In this document: piece after piece, positions 34,123 to 45,131 of the stretch
Numbering within the stretch: the stretch's first letter is position 1
Layout: every line of letters begins with the position of its first letter
NCBI GenBank assembly: GCA_037042915.1
Contig: CM073203.1
Coordinates: forward strand, 2,914,001-2,978,000
Origin: Auricularia sp. M13
Lineage: Eukaryota; Basidiomycota; Agaricomycetes; Auriculariales; Auriculariaceae
DNA length: 64,000 nt
Direction: 5' to 3'
The notes under the pieces: model-generated
What the model saw: the letters and a program-made list of their open reading frames with translations, nothing else
Told to the model about the DNA's origin: nothing
The model's database searches: none
Program-made: the position numbers and the translations under genes

Positions 34123-34551
34123 ATGCCCAACGAACCATCCAAAGTCACTGGCCAGGCCAAGTCCGTCGAGGGCACCGTCACCGAGATGGTTCGTTACTCC
34201 GCTCTCCACCTTGCCTTAGCTGTTCGTCGGCGCTTACCTTGCGTTCGTGTTCGCAGGTTGGCAATGTGCTCGGCTCGAAGAACTGGCAACAGTCGGGGCA
34301 GCGCACGCACGCTGAGGGCGAGACAGAGACCAAGGCGGCTGAGACACAGGGCTACGTCGAGGGCACCATCGACCGCGTGACGGGCAAGATTGATAACGTT
34401 ATTGGCGCCGTCGCTGGAGACACCGCCAAGCAGACAAAGGGTGCGCGTCTTCATCAGTTCCCGAAAATATTGGAATTTTTGATGCCCTTGTTCAGGCGGT
34501 GCTCGCGAAGAGAAGGGAAAGCTCCAGCAAGACCTGAACTCCTCATCGTAG
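34123..34551 (+). CDS. CsbD-like stress protein
   Basis: Three exons (34123-34188, 34257-34440, 34496-34551) encode 101 residues, usual for the family. The hallmark is two GNV/GK-type repeats: KVTGQAKSVEGTVTEMVGNVLGSKNWQQ, then YVEGTIDRVTGKIDNVIGAVAGD, ending EEKGKLQQDLNSSS. Fungal members were described as binding mismatched or cruciform DNA, while bacterial CsbD is a general stress protein; the role here is inferred. The protein is small, hydrophilic and has no leader, so it should be intracellular. A TATA box lies 53 bases upstream. Confidence 0.85.
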
Positions 34552-35753
34552 ACGCGAATGTTTCCATGCAATGATACAAGCTTAACTCTGAGTCTTACGC
34601 CAAATGTGACGACGATATCCGAGAGTCGCGTTGCAGCTGTTGTGAAAGTCTCGGCGCTGCCGCCGTCGGTTCGTGTTTTATATATTACATGACACAAATT
34701 TAGTAGATTGTATACGATTCCGGAGAAAGATATGCAGAGAATTTCGGCTCAATGGCCCGGGACAAACTCCGGGACGTGCCCGGTGGCATTGGCCGGCGCC
34801 GTGTTTGCGCTTTCTTTGCTACGGCCAGCACAGTCGCATGCGATCCTGTACAAACTGCTCCGCACTCTTCATCTTGCCTTAGCGCGATAGACTTGTCTGC
34901 GGTGCATTAGCTACTCTGCGGGTTCTGTTTGTGCTCCAACCTATTGCTCACGAAAAGTTTCCAGTACGTGTCCATGGATTCAGTAACGCTTGGGCGCGCG
35001 CATGCTATCCACATCTAATGATTTTGGGGCGGCATATTGACTGCGATACCCGGCGGGTATAGCGGGTCGCGGCCGCATTCCTTTCCTGGCTTCGGGGCAT
35101 TCTGCAGCGTCTTCGAGGCGACAAAGTCACTTTTGTCTAAAATATGACTCTAATCCAGGCCGTTCCGGGCTATATCCGTGGTATTCCACTTTCTACACTG
35201 CGTTTCGGAGACAAATTGTCGGTTCCCACGCCCGCCGCTTTGCCCCGGAAACTGGTCTTATGCTGCTCCTGCAGCCGGTTCTGACGCCGCCCGCGTTATG
35301 TCTCACCTTCATATCGACACATCTGCCGAAAATAATCCTCTGCGATGCTCTAACGAGACTTCCTCCGCGTCGCTTCAAGCAGCTATGGCGCTGTTCAAAA
35401 CTACTACGTACGAAAACGCACAGAGGCACCTCAAGACGACCGGCCGCGCGCGGCCAATGCTATTACAGGCACTCGTGGTCCAATTTTTCTACGCTTCACG
35501 TCGGCCACGCAATTTTCATGCATGGTCCGGTGTTGCTATGCTCGCAGCCATGCCGGGTCGTCCAAGCGCCGGCGGTCCTAGCGAGCGTGGACACCAGTGG
35601 ACCACGGCGTCACCACCGTCGTCTCTTAAAAGGCCTCTGCTTCACTCTGAGACTTCCACTCGTCCCCCCGCGCCATATCTCAGCCTCAGCCGCCTCGCCG
35701 ATTGCTCAGCCTCTTCGAACTCTGTTACTCTCAACCTCGCGCCCTCAACAGCT
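34552..35753. other. Intergenic upstream of F-box protein 5
   Basis: A frame of 204 codons (35178-35792) covers the second half, but its composition looks random, it matches nothing I know and it overlaps the start of the F-box gene. No gene supported. Confidence 0.4.
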
Positions 35754-37207
35754 ATGAACTCGTGCGTGCACCCCACTCCCACTCCCGTTTGATTGGCTAA
35801 AGTCTGCCTCGCAGCCCTCGTCATATTCTTGGTCTTCCGATCGAGATGCAGCTCAGGATACTCTCCAACCTCGATTTCGGCGACATTGTGCAGGTCTCGC
35901 GCGTTTGCCGGCATCTCCGCGCCTTGTGTCTCGCAGAGCGCAGGTTCTGGCAAGAGCTCCCGCATGTTACCATGTCGACGCTGCACACGGTGACGCCTTA
36001 CTTTGAGCGCGCTCATCCGCTTGGGCGGGATCTGTGCATCGACGGCATCAAGCAGGCCGACCTGGGGCAGTTGACCCATGTGCTCACTCACATCCTTCCG
36101 TTAATGCGCAGCCTGCGCCTGGAGTTCGTCGCGTCTCCCGAGTGGGACGTTGTCGACGGCCCGGCGATGCAGGCGATGTGGCTCGCGCTCAGCCAGCCGG
36201 CGCCCTTGCTGGAGAAATTGGCACTGGTCACCAACGACCTGCACGACCCGATCCATAGCGTCCCATTCGACGCCCTTGGCGGTGCCCCGCTTCCGAATCT
36301 CAAGTTCCTCGCCATTAACGCATTCAAATTGGAAGAGCCGGTGGCGGCGTTCGCGCATGTCGAGTGCGTAGAGACCTGTCTCATAGCACTGGCCCCATTC
36401 AGCCAAGTACACCTGCCCTCTTCCGCGGACGCAGAATGGGAGAACAGGCGCCTGCATGAGCATTTCCCCGCCATCCGTTCGCTGGTCCTTTTTGCCATCG
36501 AACCGGCTGACGACAATGACCTTACGCATTCGGTCTTGCGGCTGCCGTACATCGACAAGCCGCTGGAAATTCTGCATCTCCAGTGGGACGGCGAAGAGGA
36601 TTTTGCCCAGGATCCGCTTACCGTTCGCTGGATTGAGCAGGGCACCAGCATGGTGACGCGGGTGACGATCGAGTATCCGGAGTCCCTCCCTGTCTGCAAC
36701 GCCGTCCTTGCGTCGCTCGCAACTGCGGGGGAGATCGATCTGTGCCTCCTCGCGACGGCCGAGGGTATGTATCACCTCATCGCGTCGGCCGGAGGACGGC
36801 AGCGCAACGCTGTTATGCAGGCAAAAGATGTGGCTGGAGCACTCGAGAGGATTCTCCGCCATCCATTAGCGGTGATCACGAGCGTGTGGATCCCGGAGCA
36901 CGATGGACTGATGAAAATCCTTGCGCAACACTGGCACTGCTCCCGGCAAACGTCGCTCGGTATCATGGTTGGTCGTCTTGGCCAGGATATCGAGTGTCCG
37001 GAAGGCGACGGCTCTACGGCAATTGGTAGCGTCAGGACGCTTTCCTTGATGGCGCCGACGGGCCGGGTCGTCCCCGCAGAAGGACTCCTGGAGTTCTCGA
37101 AGAGGCGCACACCAAATGCCAACCTCATTCGCTTCATTGGGAAGGCCACGCTCACGAATGCCGAGATTCTACGCGCGAGCATCTCGCTCGAGCTGTACGA
37201 TGAATAG
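35754..37207 (+). CDS. F-box protein 5
   Basis: Main exon 35815-37207. Starting at the internal ATG 35846 would cut the F-box in half. Splicing an eight-base first exon (35754-35761, intron 35762-35814 with gtgcgt...cag) gives MNSPRHILGLPIEMQLRIL, which restores the full motif LPIEMQLRILSNLDFGDIVQ, SRVCRHLRAL, RRFWQELP; total 466 residues. The tiny exon is an inference from this fit and from the related gene at 56419-57804, which starts MPRSLLSLPVEVL. Leucine-rich segments fill the rest. The last part (from about 37035) is duplicated in inverted orientation near 56.3 kb. Confidence 0.82.
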
Positions 37208-38370
37208 GATGTTGATTCACTGCATTGTCATACCTTACGCTCGTTTCATTCCTTTGTCTTCCCCTACGATACCATTAGCTGCTGGTACAGCCGGATATAA
37301 TGATGAGAATTGACATATTATCTGTGTGTATAGACAGTCTTCATAATAATAGTGATATTTAATGCGTATATGTAGTGTTTTCGCTCTGATAACTTATTTT
37401 ACCATCTGCTACACGAAGAACAACATCGGGGTTTCAACCTGTGCCATGTTTCTTCCATCACCGCCCACAGGCACTCACTACGCTTCGCCGTACATGCAGT
37501 CATTCGCCACCCATGTGCATCCCGTTTAGCTGAAAGGCTGAGCTAGCCCGTGACTATGCTGCCTAATCGATGCTTGACGACGGTTGAACACGCTCAGCGC
37601 GCTCCCATAACTTGCTACAGTTCTACTATGTACAAGCAGCCTGATTTCTTGACATCTTTCTCCTGCTCCGCCCTGCCCTTCGATGTCGGCATCTAGCCTT
37701 CCGGCAGAGATCATCTTCGAGATATTTTCGCATGTCGTTCAGAGACCTGCTCATCTGCTCGGCGTGCCACCGCTGCGCTGGACACATCGAAACCGCGCCC
37801 TACTGCATTGGCGCGCATCTGCCGGCTTTGAGCATGCCTGGCCCAACGTTTTCTCTTTTCCCATATCGAACTGGGCTTTTTCGGGGGCGACGTCGACCCG
37901 ATCGTTGACGTGATAACCTATCAGACCGCACCGTCGCTCCGTCTGCTGCTGGGTCTCCTGCTGAGAAGGACAGAGCTATCCCGGGTCGTACAGACACTAT
38001 GCGTAGGGAGCGGTCACGATTCGTTCACTGCAGCTCAGCCACGCCCCGGACTGTGCACATTCTACACCCGTCACTGTAGGACATCGCACAGCTCGCTAGC
38101 CCATTGCCCAAATCTGAAGACACTGGACCTGAATATCTACCACCCGGCGGGCATCGCGCCCGTCATGTTTACTCTGGAGGAGCAGTTGATGCTGGAGCAA
38201 GCTGCGCCGGACGCTACGCGTCGCTCCGACCTGCCGATGGTGACACGACGCATGCTCTCCGCCCGCTCTCTTACAGTTCATCAACTGATTCCCCGCTTTG
38301 CGTTCCCTCTTCCTCGACGTGCCGTGGTACGGGAACCGTTGTTCTTCAATCCTCCCACCCGTCGCTCGGA
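37035..38370 (+). repeat. Inverted segmental duplication, arm 1
   Basis: Covers the end of F-box protein 5, the intergenic region and most of the following F-box pseudogene. Its inverted partner is about 55065-56395. The intergenic stretch beginning acgaagaacaacatcggggt (about 37414-37520) differs from the reverse complement of about 55935-56040 at only a few positions. Confidence 0.85.
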
Positions 38371-38400
38371 GTCGAGTACAAGATCGTCTTCACTCTGGCT
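37683..38400 (+). pseudogene. F-box pseudogene (copy of F-box protein 6)
   Basis: The first 40 codons read LPAEIIFEIFSHVVQRPAHL and VPPLRWTHRNRALL, nearly the same as F-box protein 6 at 54696-55751. Several small insertions and deletions then shift the frame (for example after RALL, before the VLGSGHD-like part and after MLEQA), and in-frame stops follow. DNA similarity continues to about 38370, equal to about two thirds of the parent gene, then stops, so the 3' third is missing. It sits in arm 1 of the inverted duplication. Confidence 0.85.
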
Positions 38401-38767
38401 TGAAGGTTGTTGCTGGGCTACATTTAGAGTGCATGGGAACATTTTGATACACTTTCGTGGCTGTCGTGGGCTTTGATATATCTTGCGCATACTTTATGAG
38501 TTTATCACACACGACAGTGCTTGAGGATTTCGACCGTGAAGACTTCCACAGCGAAATTCCAACACCTGGGCTGACCGGAGCGTTCGAGGCGAATTGAAGC
38601 TACTATATTCGTCTCGCTTAGGATCCTACTGTAGTTCCTCATCCCTAAATCCTATGTCTCGGGTCGCACGGGTTTATCGATTACAACAGCCGATCGCCCA
38701 TGACGTCATACTCTTCAGACTGTAAAAGCAGATCTCCAATTCACTCTTCCAGTCATCTCAAACCACC

Positions 38768-39098
38768 ATGAGCTCTGAACTGAACGCCGAAAACGAAGTC
38801 AAGTCTTGGGGCTTTGATCACGTGTTCACGTGGACAGACCGTCCGTATGTGCCCGAGCCTCCAACCTCGTAAAACTGCACCGCTGATTACGAGTAGCAAT
38901 GCGTATTACTCCCCGCACCGTCACGCCGGGCTCACGACGCACCTCATTCTGCGCGGAGAGCTCACAATTAAGTTCCCCGAGGACGCGGAGCCGAAGAAAC
39001 AGACGTTTGGCAAGGGCGCGCGGGTCGATGTAGAAGCTAATCGCATGCATGAAGTGTGGGTTGGGAAGGAGGGCTGCACGATGGTCATTGGCGAGTAA
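38768..39098 (+). CDS. Small single-domain cupin protein
   Basis: Two exons (38768-38844, 38897-39098) encode 92 residues. The second exon carries a cupin fold signature: SPHRHAGLTTHLILRGELTIKF with the H-x-H metal ligands, then GKGARVDVEANRMHEVWVG with a further His in the second cupin motif. Stand-alone cupins of this size often bind a metal and serve as isomerases or dioxygenase-like enzymes, or only bind sugars; the reaction is unknown. No leader, so probably cytosolic. Its 3' end lies 81 bases from that of the convergent lactonase 2. Confidence 0.8.
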
Positions 39099-39179
39099 CG
39101 CAGCCACCCCAATAGTAAGGAAGTATGCATGCTCTGTCCTTTCTTTAAAATACATTCAGTCAACTATCAAACAGAACTT

Positions 39180-40548
39180 CTACAACCAGGTCACACTCGT
39201 AGTCTTCACGACGCCGCCCTCGCCGTCCGCGATGCTCGCGTTAGGCACTTCGACGAGGTTGCCGCCGGGCCTGCGTTCGAAAATCTTAACGCCGCCGCCG
39301 TTCTGGCCGGCGAGCGCTAGGTAGCGCCCGTCGTCGGGCGAAAAATTCAGCCCGCGCAGATGCTGCACGCCCGTGGGGATGCGGCGGATGAGCTTGAAGT
39401 CCGGGAGAGGGGTGTAGACCGCGATGCTAACGTGCGTTATACTTCTCAGCCAGAAGGTCACAAGGAAGAGAAAGAGAATAGATGCACCTGTCGCCGTCAC
39501 TGGAAGTCTCATTGCGGTTAGAGACGTAGATGAAGCGGGCACCATTGTCCTCGGGGAGCGCAGGTGGCGCGAGGATCTCGGCCGCAAGCTTGGGCGGCGG
39601 AGGCTCGGAGACGTCCTGCGGCTCGACGGGCTGCACGAGGTCCGTCGACGCGTCTTCGGGCGCGGGGGTCGGCGGCAGCGACGATGTGTAGGCGAGCTCG
39701 CTGGGGAGGAGCACCGTCTTCTTCCGCACGCCGCCGGCAGGCTCTGGCAAAGTGGGAATGGAGCCTTCAAAAGATGCCGGTGCCGGGAGAGGCGGCAGCG
39801 CGTGCGCGACGAGCTTGCAGCTTAGCTCGCACACGGTGTACAGCACGCCGTCGAGGAGCAGCGCGTGCCGCGGGCCGCTGCCGCGCGGGAAGGCGATGAA
39901 CTCGGCGATGGCCCAGCGGCCCTCGCTGTCCTTTGCGAGGCGCCAGATTTTGTCGGAGCCGAGGTCGGGCACGAGCACTTCGTTGTAGGGCGCGGGGAGC
40001 GGGAGGACCTGGTGCGGATGCGAGGATTCCTGCCGGCCGGGGTTGAACTCCGTTTGCGGTTCGTCTGGCGCGGGAGATGCGTAGGGGAAGGCGATCAGAC
40101 CTGCTGCTGATGCCTGAGAGGCGAGGTATGGTGCGTGAGGGAGCACGGGGAGCACTGAGACGTCCCCCGATGAATACTGAAGATGTATTAAATTCAACTG
40201 GAGATTTCTGTGTGCAAAATTAGAGCTTACATTCGCGACAAAGAGTTCAGACCCATCGGGCGTGATTGCGATGTGGGTGGGATGAATGCCGCCTGTCGCG
40301 AACTCGCCAATTACGCCGCCCTCGAGGCCGTTGAACTCGAGCACACGCACGAATCCAGGGTCGACTTCGCTAGTCGTAAACCATACATTGGGCGCAGTCG
40401 GATGCGGCACGAGCCACGACGCATTCGCGCTGGCAAGCGAAGACGCTGGCAAGAGTTTTTTCTCATCAGCGTGGAACGCGAGCACGGTCAGCACGTCCGT
40501 GTAGCCTCCCACTGCAATGCGGTATTGAGTCGTGGCCATCGATGGCAC
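39180..40548 (-). CDS. Lactonase of the 7-bladed beta-propeller family, copy 2
   Basis: Three exons on the minus strand: 40231-40548, 39488-40176 and 39180-39426; 417 residues (three fewer if MATTQY at 40539 is used). The first intron (54 bases) keeps the frame open, but removing it restores ELFVANYSSGDVSVLPVLPHAPYLA, the same as in copy 1. Family blocks: HPTHIAITPDGSELFVANY, HPHQVLPLPAPYNEVLVPDLGSDKIWRL, FPRGSGPRHALLLDGVLYTV and HLRGLNFSPDDGRYLALAG. A long acidic, proline-rich insert (around PPTPAPEDAS) sits where copy 1 has a shorter one. Introns are only partly shared with copy 1: one is at the same site (GD|SIAV), the others are unique. Confidence 0.86.
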
Positions 40549-40846
40549 CTGCAGCGAAGATGCGCCGCCGCTGGATGTGGGACGCGCTTATGTAGTGGCA
40601 CGGCGGATCTTCGGTTTGCCGCTCCGAACTTGCCCCTTGATCCCGAACTGGTCAGCACGGAGGTATAGACCAACACCCATCTGAGCAGGTGCGCCAGTGT
40701 GCTGCTGGCCTTACAGTGACAGCGCGCTCTCCGTATATTCATCATCCGTTGACTCCGGATTCAGGTCTGGCGCACGTGGTTGAATGTCTTGTGAAAAATT
40801 TGACAAGTGAACACGTTCGCCGTTACGGTTTCCCTTTTCAGTCTAC

Positions 40847-42804
40847 ATGGCAGGACTTGCTACTCGTCTCGATGGAATATTAAACCAATCCGTCGCGGAC
40901 CCGAATGGCCTTCCCGGGCTTGTCTTTGGCGCAATTGATCGGAATGGTCGCGTTCTCGCGTTGCAAGCTGTTGGAAAACGTTCATTGAAGTTGTCAGACC
41001 CAGTGCGTGCACTCATTCAACTTCTGAAAGCGGCTAAATATTATTCTATTGCTCTGGTAGATGACACCAGACACCGTCTTCCCGCTTTTCTCCATCACGA
41101 AGCTCCTGGTCGCGATCGCGCAAGTATTTCTAATGGACGCACAGCGAATTTTTCTCATGCAGCGCAGAGCTATGCAGCTCTCAGAGTCCGGAAGGCTGCC
41201 TCTCGATACACCTCTGGAAGAAATTTTGTGAGCAAGTTTAACGGAGTGTCTGATATTGAACGTTGAGCACACCGACTCTGCAGCCCGCCAATCAAAGAGG
41301 TCAAGCTGCTCGAGTCGGATGGGAAATTGCGCCCTCCGAAGAATAAGATAACGATGCGGATGCTTCTAACCCATACTGCTGGCTTCGGGTGCGTCCTGGC
41401 GCCATCTATTTGTCGCACTGTACAGTTACTAATTAATTTGCGTTTTTCGTTATGAAGATACACGCACTACAGTAAAGAGCTGTACGACTTCTGGAAGAAG
41501 CGCGGCGGGCCTGAGGAGGCAGCTGGCACGCGAGAGGGGATTCTCGATCTTCCGTTAACGTTCGAGGTGCGTTTTTCTCCTTGATGAGTTGTCGCTGTAA
41601 ACGATATTATATCTTATCTGTCACAGCCGGGTACAAACTTCCAGTATGGAGTCGGTGCGTGCGGGACACCGACCGCGCAGAGATGATCAAACTTAATGAC
41701 AGGGTTTCTAGGAATGGATTGGGCCGGCGAGGTCGTGGCGCACGTCGCCGGGGTCAGTCTTGCGGACTACTGCGAGAAGCAGATCCTGCAACCACTTGGC
41801 GTGAGTTTCTTTATATTATCCCCCGGCCGCTTAGTGTCATTGATAATTTGCGACTCGCCTAGATCTCAGACATAACTTTCGCTCCAAACGAGGCGCAGCG
41901 CAGCCGTCTGGTGGGGGCGCACCGACGCGGACGCAAAGGACCCGTCGAACCTTCACGTATGCTCACTATCCACTGCACGTCGTTTTCTACTGAGTCACCA
42001 TGCGAACCTTGGACAGAACATCCTCCGTTCATCCAGAACGCACTGAAGACCCCCGCATCGGGTTTACCGTTCATCTCCGGCGGCAGCGGCGCGTTTGCTA
42101 CGGCGCCGGCGCTGCTGGACCTCCTCGCCGTTCTCTTGCGCGGCGGTGTCGGCGTGAACGGCGCGCGGGTGCTGCGCGATGAGACCGTGCGAGAGATGTT
42201 TCAGGACCAGCTCGCGCAGAGTCTGCCTGGCGTGCTGGACCAGCCGCGCAAGAGTGTCCGACCGGCCATTACGAACGACGTTCCTGCTGATCCTAAGTAC
42301 GTACCAGTGTCTTCGCATGGAAGTGGGATTTGGCTAATTCTTGACTTTTATTTTGAAGTGGGAGTGGATGGGTTCGTTGAAATTGATTCTTCCGAGTATA
42401 TTTGCTTGTCCGAGTCGCTCACGTGTCTTGCAGGGGCTGTCCTTCCAGCTCAACCTGGTTCGTGTTTACTTTTCTATAGAGATATCGACTCATAAAATAC
42501 CTCAGAAACAACTCGCTACTGGTCGCAGTGCGGGTTCCGCAATGTGGGGCGGGTAAGTGTATGATTTATTCACAGAAGCGGATGCTTACATCCACACAAG
42601 TCTAGCGAACCTTTATTACTCGTAGGCATCACTTCTCCAAGCATTACATCATCTCACACAACGCGCAGGGTCGACCCCATCAAGGGCATCGCGACAGTCA
42701 TGATGAGCCAATGTCTCCCGTTCTTTGACCCGCACGTCGTACAGCCATGGTTGAAGGCAGAAGCGGCCGTCTACGATTCGCTGAACCGCTCTTCGAAGCT
42801 GTGA
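40847..42804 (+). CDS. Beta-lactamase-like serine hydrolase A
   Basis: Thirteen exons: 40847-41002, 41061-41119, 41168-41227, 41284-41388, 41458-41566, 41627-41654, 41712-41800, 41863-41956, 42017-42300, 42434-42457, 42506-42552, 42601-42621 and 42669-42804; 403 residues. It belongs to the class C beta-lactamase/esterase family: catalytic S-x-x-K in FPLFSITKLL, then MLLTHTAGFG, GMDWAGEVVA, and SGGSGAFATA in the late part. Such enzymes cleave esters or lactams. Intron 2 has a GC donor (gcaagt) in place of GT. Exon 12 has only 21 bases (LANLYYS). Exon 10 is the least certain. No leader peptide. Confidence 0.8.
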
Positions 42805-43089
42805 CTGAGTCCACATCCGTTTAACATTCCTCTAGTTCTCCGCGTCCTCTGAACCTCCTCATGTAGCGTTCAGGGGCAAACGCTGTTTGCATGCAGCAAT
42901 CGAACAACAAATGATTGGCAGTGCATGATACTGATACACACGCGCTCACGGATTTGCGGCAGTGTAAATCCGGCGAGCGAACCTGAGTTCGGGCGATGCA
43001 CATGGACGACGCATGATGGCGCCTGTTTTTCCCATTTCTTTCTTCTCCTCTCTTCGCTTAAAGGTCTTCAGTGGCCTGTCCGTCGAGCG

Positions 43090-44704
43090 ATGCGCTCCGG
43101 GCCTTCACCTGTCAGCGCCGCGGACTTGTCAATGACTCATATGGGTCCTCCGCGTCGGCGAGATCGTCCAGTCGGGCCTCACAGCCTGGACCAGGACGGT
43201 GCATTTTACGAGCGCAAAACGCCGCCTATAGGTGGACCGAGGCCAGCGCCGCCGCCGTTCTGGCGAACCGCGTGGGCGCCGCCGCCGCATGCTGTGCACT
43301 CGCGCGGCATCTCCGGTCGCGACGCGGACTCGTGCTCGCCGTCGTTTAGCGGGCTCGCGTTTGCCGTGGGTCTGCTCGCGGGCCTGCTCATCGCGTCCGC
43401 TGCGTTCACGGGCGGCCTGTGGTGGCGCCATGTCCACCGCAAGCGACGACGCAATCGCAAGCGGTTGACCATCAACCCATACACGGGCCCGCACCACATC
43501 ATCACCGAGCCCGCGATCTCGCCGCCTGCGACGGTCGCCAACATGATGAGCTCGACGACTCAGCTCGTCACTGCGGGACAGTCGCAGCCGAACTCCCCGG
43601 GATCTCAACTTCCGCGGTCGTCTTCGACACGCTCGACTGCGGCTCACTCGGCGGCTCAGTCGGCGGCTCAGTCAAAGCTCCGTGCTAGTCGTGAGTGCTT
43701 CGTGCGGGAGCGTGCCTCAGATGCTTATTTGCACTATCAGGCTCGGAATCGTCGCTGCCGCTACCAATTGTGCACCGCGATGCGCAGGGGAAGTTCTCGA
43801 CTGTGCACCAGGCAGAGTCCGTGCGGGGCCGCCAAAGCGGCGTGGGCAGTCTCTTCTCTGCTTCTGTTGCAGGTACAGTATCGCCCCGTCTATCAGGCAT
43901 ATTTGAAATTCCTCTGATCAATCACGTGTTCAGATGGATTCCGCACGGGCGCGCACACCTCGGTGGCGTACACGGCGGAGCCTTCGACTGCGACCGCAGA
44001 ACACTTCCCGCGATCACCCATAGCCATGCCTACGCAGTCACACCCGTCTTCCCCGCATACGCCTACCGCAGCTTCGGGTTTGCCGTTCGCGGCACCGAGC
44101 CTCAGAAGTCGTGCTCTGTCACTGGAATCGCTAGCGCGCACAGCCGTGGCGCGGGATAGCGTTTCTTCTGTTGGTGCGCACTGCTTGTTGTCCCCATCCC
44201 CGATCTGGACTGCACGCTGACGACGGGTCCACCTCAGGATCTACATGGTCGTCTCGCACCCGCGTAGTGAATGCGCCGCCTCCTCTGCCACCACCTACGC
44301 AACCGCTCCCATCCATTCCTCCCGTAGAGGCGCACGCCACAGGGTCATCCTGGCGCTCTGCCTCGGACGAGAAGCGGCTTCTGCAGCTCCAAGACGCGCT
44401 TTACGCGTCGCAGACGCGTTCAAACTCAACCCCATCCAGCCCGACAGTGCATTCGCCCACTCATCATTCTACGCATTCAGCTGGCCGCACAAGCTCGCTG
44501 CGACCACTGCCAGAAGCACCCGAGGACGCACCGCCTGTACCTCAGAGCGCCCGCGACGCCAAATCGTTCCTGGCCGACGCACCACCATCGTCATTCCATC
44601 GCGCCCCGGTCAGCCCGACGCATTTCACCGCCGAGTCGTCTCATGGCCACCGCGACACGGCACCGCCGCCCGCGTACTCGCGGCCCCCGAGCAGCAGTGG
44701 CTAA
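43090..44704 (+). CDS. Single-pass membrane protein with Ser/Pro-rich cytoplasmic tail
   Basis: Four exons (43090-43690, 43741-43872, 43934-44173, 44238-44704) encode 479 residues. A proline-rich N-terminus (RDADSCSPSFS) leads to one membrane segment (GLAFAVGLLAGLLIASAAFTGG), followed at once by a strongly basic stop (HVHRKRRRNRKR). The long tail is Ser/Thr/Pro-rich, with PPPLPPPTQPLP and a closing PPPAYSRP, a possible PY-type WW-binding motif. A short repeat AAHSAAQSAAQS is coded at 43635-43676. I do not recognise the family. The architecture suggests a surface or vacuolar protein with signalling contacts, which is inference. The start at 43090 is the first ATG that leaves no odd hydrophobic leader. 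Confidence 0.7.
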
Positions 44705-45131
44705 GCTCGCCATCACCATCCCGTTGCATTCCTCTTGGACTTTTTTGATTTCGCTTTTCCACTGGCAATCCACTCTTTTGTCATTGACACGACCCTCGAC
44801 CTCCCTGACGATCACGAGCACGACTCTCACATACCTTGCCTGTAGAGGTCCCTACTACCACCACACCCGGTTTACCCTAGTTTATTACATTTGCGTCACG
44901 CTTCTGGGCCTGTATCGCTTAATTTCCCATTTTCTGCATTGCTGTCGGTACCTGTGCTTATACCAAAATAGCATGAACTCTGCGTCAGAATCACACTCGC
45001 CGAATGCGGATACTCTTTGATGCATGATTCACACCGGGATCCAAGCAATGCAACACCATCTCAGGCACAGGTTTAGAAGGAACTAGCCTAATAGCATTCG
45101 AGGGCGCTGGAATGAATACACGCAACAACGC

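Noticed and set aside
35178-35792. 204-codon open frame upstream of F-box protein 5
   Set aside because: Composition looks random, there is no domain or leader, and it overlaps the proposed first exon and intron of the F-box gene.
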